A stretch of 64,000 nucleotides of DNA from Oscillospiraceae bacterium (GCA_016298065.1 JAEDDN010000006.1:28626-92625), one strand, 5' to 3'. Counted from the stretch's first letter, positions 51,955 to 62,080 are shown. Notes: a model not told the origin generated them from the sequence alone. Program-made: numbers and translations.

Positions 51955-53055
51955 GTGGAATATTCAAAAAAAGTCATAATATATGCATACACCGAATTTA
52001 ATTTCGGCGACGATATGTTTATAAAAATTCTCTGTGACCGTTATCCAAACGTAGAATTTGTAATGTATACATATCCCGAATATAAAAAGCTTGACCTTAA
52101 TAAACAAAACTTAAAGGTTTACTCCTGCAAAAATCCGTTTAGCAGGGGCTTTAACCTATTTACAAGGGTTTTGCTCAGAAAGCTCAATTTCGTTGAACGC
52201 TATATTGTTGCAAAAAATGTCGACTGTTCAGTATATATCTGCGGTTCGCTTTTTGTTCAGTCCGAGGGCACATGGGAGGGTTACTTAGACTATACAAAAG
52301 ACCGTCGCCCCAAAGATACTCCTCTGTTTTTAATCGGTGCAAATTTCGGGCCCTACAAGGACGATATCTTTGTAACAAAGCATCGTGAGCTTTTTGAAAC
52401 CTATACCGATGTATGCTTCAGAGATGAGTATTCGGCAAATATTTTTTCCGACCTTAAAAACGTAAGACACGCCTGTGACGTAGTGTTTACCTTTGATAAC
52501 AAAACTCCTTTTGAGGAGAAAAAACAGGTAGCCTTGTCGGTAATGGATATGTCTCGCAAGGAGGATTTAAAGGAATATTCACTCGCCTATATCAAAAAGC
52601 TTACCGATATAAGTAACGCTCTTATAGCCGAAGGGTACGATGTAAACTTAGTATCCTTTTGCAAGCACGAAAACGATGAGGCGGCTGTAGAGCAGATATA
52701 TTCGTGTATAGAAAATAAAAATAAGGCTATAAAAAGCCTTTATCGAGGTAAGCTCAATACCGTTATAAAGGCTTTTGCCGAATCGGAATATGTTATCGCC
52801 AGCAGATTTCACGCTATGATACTCGCCTTTGTGTTAAAAAAGCCGGTGCTTCCGATAGTATATAGCCAAAAAACACAGCATGTAATTGACGATATTGGCT
52901 TTGACGGTCTTACGGTAAAGGTAGAGGATATCGAAAGCCTTGATGTAAACGCTGTTACTAAAAGCGTAAAGGAAAAAAGAGTGTTTGACGCTACTAATCA
53001 GATAGCCGACGCACAAAGACAGTTTGAAAAGCTAGACGAATTTTTAAACAAATAA
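51955..53055 (+). CDS. Polysaccharide pyruvyltransferase family protein
   Basis: PF04230-type enzyme that places a pyruvate ketal on a sugar of the repeat unit using PEP (family knowledge), adding negative charge. AYTEFNFGDDMFIKIL opens the domain; CGSLFVQSEG, IGANFGPYKD, CFRDEYSANIF and the C-terminal VIASRFHAMILAFVLKKPVLPIVYSQKTQHVIDD are characteristic. GTG start with GGAG upstream. 366 residues. Confidence 0.88.
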   Translation: MEYSKKVIIYAYTEFNFGDDMFIKILCDRYPNVEFVMYTYPEYKKLDLNKQNLKVYSCKNPFSRGFNLFTRVLLRKLNFVERYIVAKNVDCSVYICGSLFVQSEGTWEGYLDYTKDRRPKDTPLFLIGANFGPYKDDIFVTKHRELFETYTDVCFRDEYSANIFSDLKNVRHACDVVFTFDNKTPFEEKKQVALSVMDMSRKEDLKEYSLAYIKKLTDISNALIAEGYDVNLVSFCKHENDEAAVEQIYSCIENKNKAIKSLYRGKLNTVIKAFAESEYVIASRFHAMILAFVLKKPVLPIVYSQKTQHVIDDIGFDGLTVKVEDIESLDVNAVTKSVKEKRVFDATNQIADAQRQFEKLDEFLNK

Positions 53056-53088
53056 TTTTATTACCTATCGGTTAGGAGTTTTGATTTT

Positions 53089-54624
53089 ATGGGTAAAAAC
53101 AAACAGATTGCTATAAATATGGTCGCCAGTATTCTGGCGCTCGGAGTTAGCTTCGGAATAGGCTTCTTCCTAACGCCGTTTATAGTAGGCAGGCTCGGTG
53201 ACGAGGCTTATGGCTTTGTAAGCCTTGCCAACAACTTTGTAACCTACGGCTCGCTTATAACGGTTGCTTTAAACTCTATGGCAAGCAGGTTTATTACCAT
53301 CGCTATACGCAGAGGCGAAAACAAAAAAGCGGGTATGTACTTTAACTCGCTTTTGGTATCGGATATACTCATATCGGTTGTTTTAATTATCGCCGCAATA
53401 TTCATAATAATATTTTTAAATAACATTGTTGACGTTTCACCCCAGCTTTATCACGATGTTCAGATTACTTTCGGATTTGCGTTTTTAAACTTCATTATTA
53501 CCGTTTTGGCAACCGCTTTTACGATAGTTACCTTTGTTAAAAACCACCTTGAAGAAAAATCAAAAAGAGATATTGTCTCAAGCCTTATGCGTGTTGTGTT
53601 GCTCGTAGGTCTTTTTTCGGTTTTCACTCCGAGAATATACTATGTATCTATGGCGGCAGTTATCTGCTCTGTTTACTACAGCTTTAGCCACATACGCCTT
53701 ACAAGGAAGCTTTTGAGCGAAGTAAATGTTAACGTTAAACAGTTCAGATGGAGCGCAGTTAAGGAAATGCTCTCCTCAGGTATCTGGAACACTGTAAATA
53801 ACCTAAGTACTATTTTGCTTTATAACCTCGACGTACTGCTTGCAAACTGGTTTGTAAGCAAGGAAGCTATGGGTACAATGTCTATTGCTACAATGCTTCC
53901 TAACGTTGTTTCTACCGTAACCGCTACAATCGCAAACGCTTTTGCTCCGCACTTTACCGCTCTTTATGCGTTAGATCAAAAGCAGGAGCTCATAGACGAG
54001 GTAAAGCTTTCGATAAAAACGCTGTCGGTAATAATGACGGTGCCTATAGCAGGAATAATTGCGTTTGGCTTTGCATTTTATTCGCTGTGGCTACCCGAAA
54101 AAACCGCAGGCGAAATTATGGTAATACAAATTCTCTCTATTTTAAATATGGCTCCTAACACAATAGGCGCTTATGTACACAGCTTATATGCAATAAACAC
54201 CGTAGTAAATAAACTGAGAACTCCCGTTTTGGTATATTTCGGCGTAAGTGTTGTAAGTATTATTACCACGGTAATTTTGCTTAAGACAACAAACCTCGGA
54301 ATGTACGCTATAGCAGGCGTAAGCTCGGTACTCATTATAGGCAGAATATTAACCTTCGTTCCTATGTATGCGGCTCACAACTTAAAGGTAAAGCTTACAA
54401 CCTTCTATCCGCCGCTTTTAAGGGCAATTTTGTGTCTTGTAATTACACTCGCACTTTACTTTACAATAAATCACTTTGTGACTATCACAAGCTGGCTTTC
54501 GTTTGCCGGCGTTATGGCTGTTTGTGCCGTAATTGGTTACATAGTTAACTTTTTGGTTATCTTAAACTCTAAGGAAAGAAAGAAAATCTTAAATATGATA
54601 GCCTCTAAGTTAAAAATAAACTAA
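53089..54624 (+). CDS. Polysaccharide flippase (Wzx-like, MOP superfamily)
   Basis: A 511-residue protein with about 14 hydrophobic segments in the MOP/MATE-like pattern, beginning with IAINMVASILALGVSFGIGFFLTPFIVGRLGDEAYGFVSLANNFV. It should carry undecaprenyl-linked repeat units across the membrane. Conserved short loops such as LLYNLDVLLANWFV and a basic C terminus are present. AGGAG precedes the ATG. It stands at the end of the biosynthetic run, before a terminator-like hairpin. Confidence 0.92.
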   Translation: MGKNKQIAINMVASILALGVSFGIGFFLTPFIVGRLGDEAYGFVSLANNFVTYGSLITVALNSMASRFITIAIRRGENKKAGMYFNSLLVSDILISVVLIIAAIFIIIFLNNIVDVSPQLYHDVQITFGFAFLNFIITVLATAFTIVTFVKNHLEEKSKRDIVSSLMRVVLLVGLFSVFTPRIYYVSMAAVICSVYYSFSHIRLTRKLLSEVNVNVKQFRWSAVKEMLSSGIWNTVNNLSTILLYNLDVLLANWFVSKEAMGTMSIATMLPNVVSTVTATIANAFAPHFTALYALDQKQELIDEVKLSIKTLSVIMTVPIAGIIAFGFAFYSLWLPEKTAGEIMVIQILSILNMAPNTIGAYVHSLYAINTVVNKLRTPVLVYFGVSVVSIITTVILLKTTNLGMYAIAGVSSVLIIGRILTFVPMYAAHNLKVKLTTFYPPLLRAILCLVITLALYFTINHFVTITSWLSFAGVMAVCAVIGYIVNFLVILNSKERKKILNMIASKLKIN

Positions 54625-54637
54625 ATGGTAAAATCTC

Positions 54638-54690
54638 GGCGCAATTTCCGCTTTTGCATATGGCTTTAAGTATGGATTGCGCCTTGTTTT
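54638..54690 (+). terminator. Hairpin between flippase and acyltransferase genes
   Basis: GGCGCAAT / ATTGCGCC arms enclose a 30-nt loop that can fold further, followed by TTGTTTTAATTTT. It may end or attenuate the main polysaccharide transcript. Confidence 0.55.
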
Positions 54691-54717
54691 AATTTTAAAC
54701 TAAAAGGGGGCTTTTAG

Positions 54718-55806
54718 GTGGAAAAAACTAATGTAAGACATATAGGGCTTGAGCTTTTGAGAATAGTCGCTATGCTTATGATAGTTACCATTCACTGCCT
54801 TACAAAAAGCGGTGCGCTTTATCTTACCGACGCCCCCTCATACTATTTAAACTGGGGAGTTTATTCGCTTTGTATAGTGGCGGTAAACTGCTATGTTTTA
54901 ATAAGCGGATATTTTCTTTGCGACAAAGCCTTTAGCCTTAAAAAAATATTGCTTTTGTGGTGCAAGGTGATTATTTATTCTATTATTATAAGCCTTTTTG
55001 TGTGGGGCTTTCATTTAGTAGAGTTTTCACTTTCGGACCTTATAAAGACGCTTTTTCCCGTGTTTACGAGAAGCTACTGGTTTGTTACCTCTTACATTGT
55101 GCTTTACTTTCTCTTTCCGTTTTTAAATAAGCTTATTAACTCACTTTCAAAAAAGCAGATGGGCACGCTTATTATAATAATGTTTATTGTTTTTTGCCTG
55201 TGGTCCAACTTGCTTTCGAGCTTTTTTATAACTCCCGATATGACCTCCGGCTACGGTATAATCTGGTTTGTGTTTTTATATTTTGTCGGCGCATATATAA
55301 AAAGACATTTCGATAAGAAAAAAAGCAGTATACTTTATCTTATCTTGTTTTTAATAAGCGCACTTGTTGCTTTCACTTCAAAATTCGGCGTAAACCTTTT
55401 GGCTTCAAACTTGGGCTTTTCGGTCAGATTTTCGGGGACTTTTCTTTTTGACTACAATTCCTTTACCTCTCTTGTCGGGGCTTTGATGTTATTTTTAATA
55501 TTTTTAAACATAAATATAAAGGCTTCACTCCCTTCAAAAATAATAACATCGCTGGCCTCGCTTACCTTCGGAGTTTATCTTATTCACAACCATATACTGC
55601 TTAAAACGGTTTTGTGGCCGGATATATTAAAGCTAAACACCGTGCTTTACGATCGGTTCTTTTTACTTTACGCCTTAGGCGCCGTTATTTTAGTGTATGT
55701 AATTTGCTCTTTAGCAGAATTTATTATTAAGCTTCTTTTCTCGCCTTTTAAAAAAAGCAGTATTGCAAAGAAGCTCGACAGCATAAATTTATATAAATCC
55801 TTATAA
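54718..55806 (+). CDS. Acyltransferase 3 family membrane protein
   Basis: The 362-residue polytopic protein (about 10 segments) has HIGLELLRIVAMLMIVTIHC, the acyltransferase-3 signature with its conserved His. Later YWFVTSYIVLYFLFPFLNKLI and SLTFGVYLIHNHILL complete the family pattern. It probably O-acetylates the polysaccharide outside or in the membrane. GTG start with AAAGGGGG upstream. Last gene of the locus. Confidence 0.9.
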   Translation: MEKTNVRHIGLELLRIVAMLMIVTIHCLTKSGALYLTDAPSYYLNWGVYSLCIVAVNCYVLISGYFLCDKAFSLKKILLLWCKVIIYSIIISLFVWGFHLVEFSLSDLIKTLFPVFTRSYWFVTSYIVLYFLFPFLNKLINSLSKKQMGTLIIIMFIVFCLWSNLLSSFFITPDMTSGYGIIWFVFLYFVGAYIKRHFDKKKSSILYLILFLISALVAFTSKFGVNLLASNLGFSVRFSGTFLFDYNSFTSLVGALMLFLIFLNINIKASLPSKIITSLASLTFGVYLIHNHILLKTVLWPDILKLNTVLYDRFFLLYALGAVILVYVICSLAEFIIKLLFSPFKKSSIAKKLDSINLYKSL

Positions 55807-55820
55807 AAAGATGTGATACG

Positions 55821-56654
55821 GTGAAAATTATATTAACCAAAAAATTAAAGCGGTTTTTGAGGATAATTATTATAATCCTTGCCGTTATTTCGGTAATTTT
55901 AACCTGCCTTTATGTAAGAGATCATAAGCTTATTGTCACCGAATACGAAATAAAATCCGAAAAAATAACCTCTCCCGTAAGAGTGGCTTTAATTGCGGAT
56001 TTACACAATAATGAGCTCGGTCAAAATAACAGCGAGCTAATAAACGCTATAAAGGACTCAAACCCCGATATAATAGCAAGCGTCGGGGATCTTATGAATC
56101 AAACAAACGACGACTACAGCGTAATGTACAGCCTTATAGAAAACATTGTGGGTATTGCGCCCGTTTACTGCTCAATGGGAAACCACGAGCTTAATTCGGG
56201 TAATATGAACATAATAATCGAGCGCCTTGAGGATTTAGGCGCAACCGTTTTGGCAGGCGATATGGAACAAATAAGTGTTAACGGCAACACCGTTTTAATC
56301 GGCGGCAGCTCTTATATAGACTTTGACAACCGTGGCATTTTAGATGAATTTGCCGAAAGCGACGAGTTTAAGCTGTTTTTATATCACTATCCCGAGCTTT
56401 ATATCTGGATGCTTCAGCACTACGATATAGACCTTATTTTATCGGGGCATACTCATGGCGGTCAGATAAGGCTTCCGTTTGTTGGCGGACTTTTTGCTCC
56501 GGAGCAGGGACTTTTTCCGAAATATGACGCAGGCTTATTTACCGACGACGCCGCTACTATAGTCATTTCAAAGGGGCTCGGCTCAAACTCTGCACTTCCC
56601 CGTATCAACAATCCACCGGAGCTTGTGATAGTTGACATCATTCCTGCGGACTAA
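55821..56654 (+). CDS. Metallophosphoesterase, membrane-anchored (YkuE-like)
   Basis: An N-terminal transmembrane segment (about 12-30) precedes a calcineurin-like domain facing outward. Metal motifs are ALIADLHNNELG, ASVGDLMNQ, CSMGNHELN, LYHYPE and LSGHTHGGQIRLP. YkuE-type enzymes act on lipid or nucleotide phosphodiesters, but the substrate here is unknown. GTG start, weak ribosome site. 277 residues. It follows the acyltransferase by 14 bp, so it may be co-transcribed. Confidence 0.88.
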   Translation: MKIILTKKLKRFLRIIIIILAVISVILTCLYVRDHKLIVTEYEIKSEKITSPVRVALIADLHNNELGQNNSELINAIKDSNPDIIASVGDLMNQTNDDYSVMYSLIENIVGIAPVYCSMGNHELNSGNMNIIIERLEDLGATVLAGDMEQISVNGNTVLIGGSSYIDFDNRGILDEFAESDEFKLFLYHYPELYIWMLQHYDIDLILSGHTHGGQIRLPFVGGLFAPEQGLFPKYDAGLFTDDAATIVISKGLGSNSALPRINNPPELVIVDIIPAD

Positions 56655-56688
56655 TATAATTATTAAAAACAAGTGAGGGGACAAGGCT

Positions 56689-57639
56689 TTGAAGTATTAT
56701 ATCGGAATTGATTTAGGCGGAACCAATATCGCCGCAGGCGTAATCGACAGCGAATATAACCTAATTGCAAAAGAAGTTATCGCTACAAATGCTGCTGCAG
56801 ATCCTCTTACAACCCAAAAGCGTATGTGTGAGCTTGCAAAAAAGACCGCAAAAAGCGCCGGTATACCCTTTGAGCAAATAAGCAGTATCGGTGTGGGCGT
56901 ACCCGGAACAGCAAACCAAAAAACAGGCATAGTGGAATTTGCCTGTAACGTGGGCTTTATAAACGAGCCTGTTGTTAAAAATATGTCGGCTTTACTGAAA
57001 AAGCCAGTTTTTATAGAAAATGACGCAAACGCTGCCGCATTAGCGGAATTTGTCTGCACATCAGATAAGAAATGTAAAAACCTTGTACTTGTAACCTTGG
57101 GTACAGGCGTGGGCGGCGGAGTGGTAATTGACGGCAAGCTTTTCCGTGGCTCAAACTTTGCCGGCGCAGAGCTGGGGCATATAGTTATAAAAAAAGACGG
57201 CAGAGAGTGCGGATGTAAAAGAAAAGGCTGTTTTGAAACATACGCCTCGGCAACCGGACTTGTAAACACTACAAAAGAATTTATGATAAAGGACCAAAGC
57301 AGTAAGCTCTGGGAAATTTCAGGCGGACTTGACGGCGTTGACGGCAAAACTGCATTTGACGCTATGAGACTTAACGACAAAACCGCTACGGCAGTTGTAA
57401 ATCAGTATATTGACGATTTGAGCTGTGGCATTACAAATATCGTAAATATCTTTCAGCCCGATATACTTTGTATCGGCGGCGGCATAAGCGCCGAGGGCGA
57501 GACTCTTTTAAAGCCTTTGAGAGAAAAGGTCGCTTTAGAGCAGTACGCAAGATATTCTGATAAAAAAACGTTCATTAAAAAGGCGTCGCTGTCAAACGAC
57601 GCAGGTATAATAGGTGCGGCGCTGTCGGGGCTTTATTAA
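56689..57639 (+). CDS. glk: ROK-family glucokinase
   Basis: ATP-dependent sugar kinase. GIDLGGTNIAAGVID (phosphate 1), GVGVPG, ENDANAAALAEF with the catalytic Asp, LGTGVGGGVV (phosphate 2), GAELGHI and the zinc motif CGCKRKGCFE are all present. Residues fit the GlcK group without an N-terminal DNA-binding domain, so it is an enzyme rather than a ROK repressor. TTG start with GAGGGG 8 bp upstream. 316 residues. Confidence 0.93.
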   Translation: MKYYIGIDLGGTNIAAGVIDSEYNLIAKEVIATNAAADPLTTQKRMCELAKKTAKSAGIPFEQISSIGVGVPGTANQKTGIVEFACNVGFINEPVVKNMSALLKKPVFIENDANAAALAEFVCTSDKKCKNLVLVTLGTGVGGGVVIDGKLFRGSNFAGAELGHIVIKKDGRECGCKRKGCFETYASATGLVNTTKEFMIKDQSSKLWEISGGLDGVDGKTAFDAMRLNDKTATAVVNQYIDDLSCGITNIVNIFQPDILCIGGGISAEGETLLKPLREKVALEQYARYSDKKTFIKKASLSNDAGIIGAALSGLY

Positions 57640-57781
57640 CATTAAATTTTTTCTAAGACCTAATTTTACCGATGTTATAAACGCCGACTAAGATAAGCTT
57701 TTTAGGCAAAAACGCAAATCTTATGAAAATACTCTTTAAAAATTTAGCCGGTAAATATAACCCGAAAGACTAAAAAATTAA

Positions 57782-57830
57782 ACTGTCACGACTAAACACT
57801 CTTTTTTTAGCTGTCGTGGCAGTATTTTTT
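57782..57830 (+). terminator. Terminator behind the ROK kinase gene
   Basis: CTGTCACGAC / GTCGTGGCAG arms with a T-containing loop, then TATTTTTT. The rest of the 57640-57984 gap holds no gene. Confidence 0.8.
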
Positions 57831-57915
57831 ATAAACTTTGAGGATAAATACTAATATATTAAACTTTTTGTATAATAAAAAGCGGTGCAGTTTGTCAGAT
57901 ATGGCGCAGTTTTTA

Positions 57916-57945
57916 TTGAAAAAGCGTAGTAATATGTAGTATAAT
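57916..57945 (+). promoter_or_regulatory. valS promoter
   Basis: TTGAAA (57916-57921), 18 bp, TATAAT (57940-57945). A second TATAAT lies at 57871. No T-box core is present, unlike alaS. Confidence 0.7.
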
Positions 57946-57984
57946 AAATGGTAACGGAAATTTCTTAATATACGGGAGGACAAT

Positions 57985-60612
57985 ATGAAAAAGGAATTAC
58001 AAAAGGTTTATTCTCCGAAGGATTTCGAAGATAGAATATATAAATTCTGGTGCGACAAAAATTATTTTGCGCCCGATTCTGACTCTAAAAAGGAAACCTA
58101 TACTATAGTTATACCTCCGCCGAACATCACGGGTCAGCTTCACATGGGCCACGCTTTAGACAACACCCTGCAAGATATACTTATCCGCTACAAGAGAATG
58201 CAGGGCTTTGCTACCTTATGGGTGCCGGGCACAGACCACGCTTCAATCGCAACCGAAGCAAAAATAGTTGAAGCTATGAAGGCCGAGGGTCTTACCAAGG
58301 ACGATTTGGGCAGAGACGGCTTTTTAGAGCGTGCGTGGGCTTGGAAAGAGCAATACGGCGGCAGAATTATCGAACAGCTTAAAAAGTTAGGCTCGTCATG
58401 CGACTGGTCAAGAAAACGCTTTACTTTGGACGAGGGCTGTTCAAAGGCTGTAAAAGAGGTTTTTGTAAAGCTTTATGAAAAAGGACTTATCTACAGAGGC
58501 GAAAGAATTGTAAACTGGTGTCCGCACTGTATGACCTCCATTTCAGACGCAGAGGTTGAATACGAGGAGCAGTCAGGTCATTTCTGGCACATAAGATACC
58601 CCTTATCCGACAAAAGCGGTTATTTAGAGCTTGCTACAACACGTCCGGAAACCCTGCTCGGCGATACTGCGGTTGCAGTAAACCCTAACGACGAAAGATA
58701 TAAAACCTTAGTCGGAAAAACGCTTATTCTTCCGCTTGTAAACCGTGAAATACCTATCGTTGCAGACGATTATGTTGATATAGACTTCGGTACAGGTGCA
58801 GTAAAAATAACACCTGCTCACGACCCTAACGACTTTGAGGTTGGTTTAAGACACAATCTTCCTATCATAAACGTACTTACCGACGACGCTAAAATGAACG
58901 AAAACGCAGGTAAATACGAGGGTATGGACCGCTATGAAGCAAGAAAATCCGTAGTGGAAGACCTTAAAAAAGAGGGCTTTTTGGTAAAGGTTGAGGATCA
59001 CACCCACAACGTAGGTACCTGTTACCGCTGTAAAACAACCATTGAGCCTAAGGTTTCAAAGCAGTGGTTTGTTAAAATGGAGCCTCTTGCAAAGCCTGCT
59101 ATCGAAGCTGTTAAAAAAGAGGAAACGGTATTTGAGCCAAAACGCTTTGAAAAGGTGTATTTCCACTGGCTCGAAAATATCCGTGACTGGTGTATTTCAC
59201 GTCAGCTTTGGTGGGGTCACCGCATACCTGCATATTACTGCGCCGACTGCGGCGAGATAACTGTTGCAAAGGATACGCCATCTGCTTGCTGTCATTGTCA
59301 CGGCACTAATCTAAAGCAGGACGAGGACACCTTAGATACCTGGTTTAGCTCTGCGCTTTGGCCGTTTTCTACTTTAGGCTGGCCTGACGACACCGAGGAT
59401 TTAAAGCGTTTTTACCCGACAAGCACCCTTGTAACAGGCTATGATATTATACCGTTCTGGGTTATGAGAATGATGTTCTCCGCCTTGGAGCAGACAGGTG
59501 AAGTTCCTTTTAATACAGTGCTTATCCACGGACTTGTGCGTGACGAGCAGGGCAGAAAGATGTCTAAGTCCTTAGGCAACGGCATAGATCCGCTTGAAGT
59601 TATCGACAACTTCGGTGCAGACGCACTGAGATTTATGCTCGCTAACGGAAACAGCGCAGGTAACGACCTTCGTTATTCCGACGAAAAGGTAACTGCGGCA
59701 AGAAACTTCGCAAACAAGCTTTGGAACGCAACAAGATTTATCCTTATGAATTTGTCCGACGAGGTAACCTCAATAGAGCTTCCCGATAAATTAAACATCG
59801 AGGATAAATGGGTTATAACAAAGTTAAACCGCCTTGTAAAAGAAGTAACCGAGCACCTTGACAACTTTGATTTGGGTATCGCTTCGGCGAAAATTTACGA
59901 CTTTATCTGGAACTATATGTGCGACTGGTATATCGAGCTTACAAAGTCGAGAATATCCGAAGGCGGCGAGAGTGCCGTAAGAGCGCAAAAGGTTTTGGTT
60001 TACGTTATGGCAAATGCGCTTAAGCTCTTACACCCGTTTATGCCGTTTATCACCGAGGAAATCTGGCAGGCTCTGCCGAATGACTGCGAAAGCATTATGA
60101 TTTCAAAATGGCCCGAATACAAGCCTGAGCTTTCTTTTGACAAAGAGGAAAAGGACTTTGAGCTTATTGTCGAGGCAATAAAGGGTATAAGAAACGCCAG
60201 AGCAGAGAAAAACATTCCGCCGAGCAAAAAAGGCGTCGCTTACATTATCACCGAATTTAACGAGGTGTTTAAACAGGGCATACCTTTCTTTGAGAAGCTT
60301 GCAAGCTGTTCGAGTGTGGAAATCGGCACCGAGCTTCAGGCAGATAACGCCTTGCAGGTAGTTACCTCCGGCGCTAAAATACTTATTCCTATGGGCGACT
60401 TAATAGATAAGGATAAGGAATTAAGCCGACTAAATAAGGAAAAGGCTACTTGCGAAAAAGACGTGGCTATGCTTTCCGGCAAGCTTTCAAATCAAAACTT
60501 TGTAAGCAAGGCTCCCGAAGATATTGTGGAAAAAGAAAGAGAAAAACTCGCTAAGGCAGAGGAAAAGCTAAGTAAAATTAACGAAGCTATCGCAAAATTG
60601 CAAAACGCTTAA
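57985..60612 (+). CDS. valS: Valyl-tRNA synthetase
   Basis: The class I synthetase charges tRNA-Val. HIGH variant in PPPNITGQLHMGHA, editing domain (ATTRPETLLGDTAVAVNP, GTGAVKITPAHDPNDFEVG), a Cys-containing zinc insertion (CYRCKTT, YYCADCGE, CCHCHG), KMSKS in GRKMSKSLGNG, the anticodon-binding domain, and a C-terminal coiled coil (DLIDKDKELSRLNKEKATCEK..) typical of ValRS. 875 residues, complete. GGGAGG precedes the ATG. Confidence 0.97.
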   Translation: MKKELQKVYSPKDFEDRIYKFWCDKNYFAPDSDSKKETYTIVIPPPNITGQLHMGHALDNTLQDILIRYKRMQGFATLWVPGTDHASIATEAKIVEAMKAEGLTKDDLGRDGFLERAWAWKEQYGGRIIEQLKKLGSSCDWSRKRFTLDEGCSKAVKEVFVKLYEKGLIYRGERIVNWCPHCMTSISDAEVEYEEQSGHFWHIRYPLSDKSGYLELATTRPETLLGDTAVAVNPNDERYKTLVGKTLILPLVNREIPIVADDYVDIDFGTGAVKITPAHDPNDFEVGLRHNLPIINVLTDDAKMNENAGKYEGMDRYEARKSVVEDLKKEGFLVKVEDHTHNVGTCYRCKTTIEPKVSKQWFVKMEPLAKPAIEAVKKEETVFEPKRFEKVYFHWLENIRDWCISRQLWWGHRIPAYYCADCGEITVAKDTPSACCHCHGTNLKQDEDTLDTWFSSALWPFSTLGWPDDTEDLKRFYPTSTLVTGYDIIPFWVMRMMFSALEQTGEVPFNTVLIHGLVRDEQGRKMSKSLGNGIDPLEVIDNFGADALRFMLANGNSAGNDLRYSDEKVTAARNFANKLWNATRFILMNLSDEVTSIELPDKLNIEDKWVITKLNRLVKEVTEHLDNFDLGIASAKIYDFIWNYMCDWYIELTKSRISEGGESAVRAQKVLVYVMANALKLLHPFMPFITEEIWQALPNDCESIMISKWPEYKPELSFDKEEKDFELIVEAIKGIRNARAEKNIPPSKKGVAYIITEFNEVFKQGIPFFEKLASCSSVEIGTELQADNALQVVTSGAKILIPMGDLIDKDKELSRLNKEKATCEKDVAMLSGKLSNQNFVSKAPEDIVEKEREKLAKAEEKLSKINEAIAKLQNA

Positions 60613-60616
60613 TTTT

Positions 60617-60648
60617 AAAACCCCCACGCTAAAACGTGGGGATTTTAT
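60617..60648 (+). terminator. valS terminator
   Basis: CCCCACG / CGTGGGG stem flanked by AAAA/TTTT, ending 19 bp before folC. Confidence 0.85.
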
Positions 60649-60666
60649 TAGGTAAGGTGAGGTTAA

Positions 60667-61938
60667 ATGAATTATACCGAAGCTGAAAATTACATTCATT
60701 CACTGGAGGTGTTCGGCTCAAAATTAGGTCTTGAGAGAATGAACGAGCTTTTAAAAAGACTTGATAGCCCCGAAAAAAGCTTAAAGTTTGTGCATATAGC
60801 AGGAACTAACGGAAAAGGCTCCGTAACTACAATGGTAAGCGATATTCTCACCTTATCGGGCTATAAAACAGGTAAATACACCTCGCCCTTTGTGTCGGAT
60901 TTCAGAGAGCGTTTTCAGATAGACTCAAAAATGATACCCAAGCGCACCTTTTCACGCCTTGTAAAAAAAGTTAAGATGATTGTGGATAAAATGTCGCTTG
61001 AGGGAAATCAGCTTACTGAATTTGAGGTTAATACCGCTATCGCTATGCTTTACTTTAAGGAACAAAACTGTGATATCGTCTGCCTTGAAGTAGGCTTAGG
61101 CGGCCGCTTTGACGCTACAAATGTAATAGATACTCCGCTTGTGTCGGTTATAACTGCTATCGCCCTTGACCACACACATATTTTAGGCGACACTATAGAA
61201 AAAATCGCCTTTGAAAAAGCAGGTATTATTAAAAAAGGCTGCACTTGTGTAAGCTATCCGCTCCAAAAGGACGAAGCAGCAGCCGAAATAATGCAAAAAT
61301 GCGCCGAAACAGGCTCAAAATATATTACGGCTAACTCAAATGCCGTAAAAATAATTTCAAGCGATATAACGGGAAGCGACTTTTTATACTCTAACGAGCA
61401 CTATCACGTCGGCTTTGTCGGCAAACATCAGGTATATAACGCCGTTACCGCCATATTAACTACCCAGCAGTTAACTAAAAAGGGCTTTAGTATCCCCGAA
61501 GCCTGCGTTAAAGAGGGGCTACAGGGCGTAAGTATGCCTGCACGCTTTGAAATTGTGAGCAAATCTCCGCTTATAATACTTGACGGAGCGCACAATCCTC
61601 AGGGTATGAAAGCACTCAGCGAAACGGTTAAAGACATCAAAGCCAAAAGAAAGCTAATGATTATCGGTATGCTTGCGGACAAGGATTATGATACTTCTCT
61701 TAGTGCAATATGCCCCTTTGTAGACGAGATTATAACCGTAGACGTAAATAACCCCAGAGCACTCGACGCTAAAGCGCTGATGCTCGCTTCGCTTAAATAC
61801 TGCGAAAACGTAAGCTTTGAAAACAATTTAAAAAAAGCGTACACAAAAGCTTTAAAGGCGCTCGACAAAGAGGATATGCTTTTAATATGCGGTTCTTTAT
61901 ATATGGTGTCGGATATGCGACGCTTTTTTAAAAAATAA
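60667..61938 (+). CDS. folC: Folylpolyglutamate synthase / dihydrofolate synthase
   Basis: Adds Glu to dihydropteroate and to folates. FVHIAGTNGKGSVTTMVSDIL (P-loop), YTSPFVSDFRERFQID, EFEVNTAIAMLYF, CLEVGLGGRFDATNVI, ALDHTHILGDTIEKIAFEKAGIIK, and the C-terminal ILDGAHNPQGMKALS are conserved. 423 residues. AAGGTGAGG-like site before the ATG. The same cofactor is charged by glyA in this window. Confidence 0.96.
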   Translation: MNYTEAENYIHSLEVFGSKLGLERMNELLKRLDSPEKSLKFVHIAGTNGKGSVTTMVSDILTLSGYKTGKYTSPFVSDFRERFQIDSKMIPKRTFSRLVKKVKMIVDKMSLEGNQLTEFEVNTAIAMLYFKEQNCDIVCLEVGLGGRFDATNVIDTPLVSVITAIALDHTHILGDTIEKIAFEKAGIIKKGCTCVSYPLQKDEAAAEIMQKCAETGSKYITANSNAVKIISSDITGSDFLYSNEHYHVGFVGKHQVYNAVTAILTTQQLTKKGFSIPEACVKEGLQGVSMPARFEIVSKSPLIILDGAHNPQGMKALSETVKDIKAKRKLMIIGMLADKDYDTSLSAICPFVDEIITVDVNNPRALDAKALMLASLKYCENVSFENNLKKAYTKALKALDKEDMLLICGSLYMVSDMRRFFKK

Positions 61939-62051
61939 TGCTTTTTTAGACAGTGTATTAAAGGTGTGCCATACACAAGTTACTAAAATGCCCAAAGCTA
62001 TAATGCGTTTTTGTTAGAAATCACAAACTTTATATTTATTCTTAATGAGAG

Positions 62052-62080
62052 TTGATTTTTTTAAAGCGTTATAGTATAAT
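62052..62080 (+). promoter_or_regulatory. tRNA-fMet promoter
   Basis: TTGATT (62052-62057), 17 bp, TATAAT (62075-62080), 31 bp before the tRNA. Confidence 0.85.

Noticed and set aside
56697..57380. Minus-strand open frame of 227 residues
   Set aside because: Antisense shadow of the ROK glucokinase, which has all family motifs.
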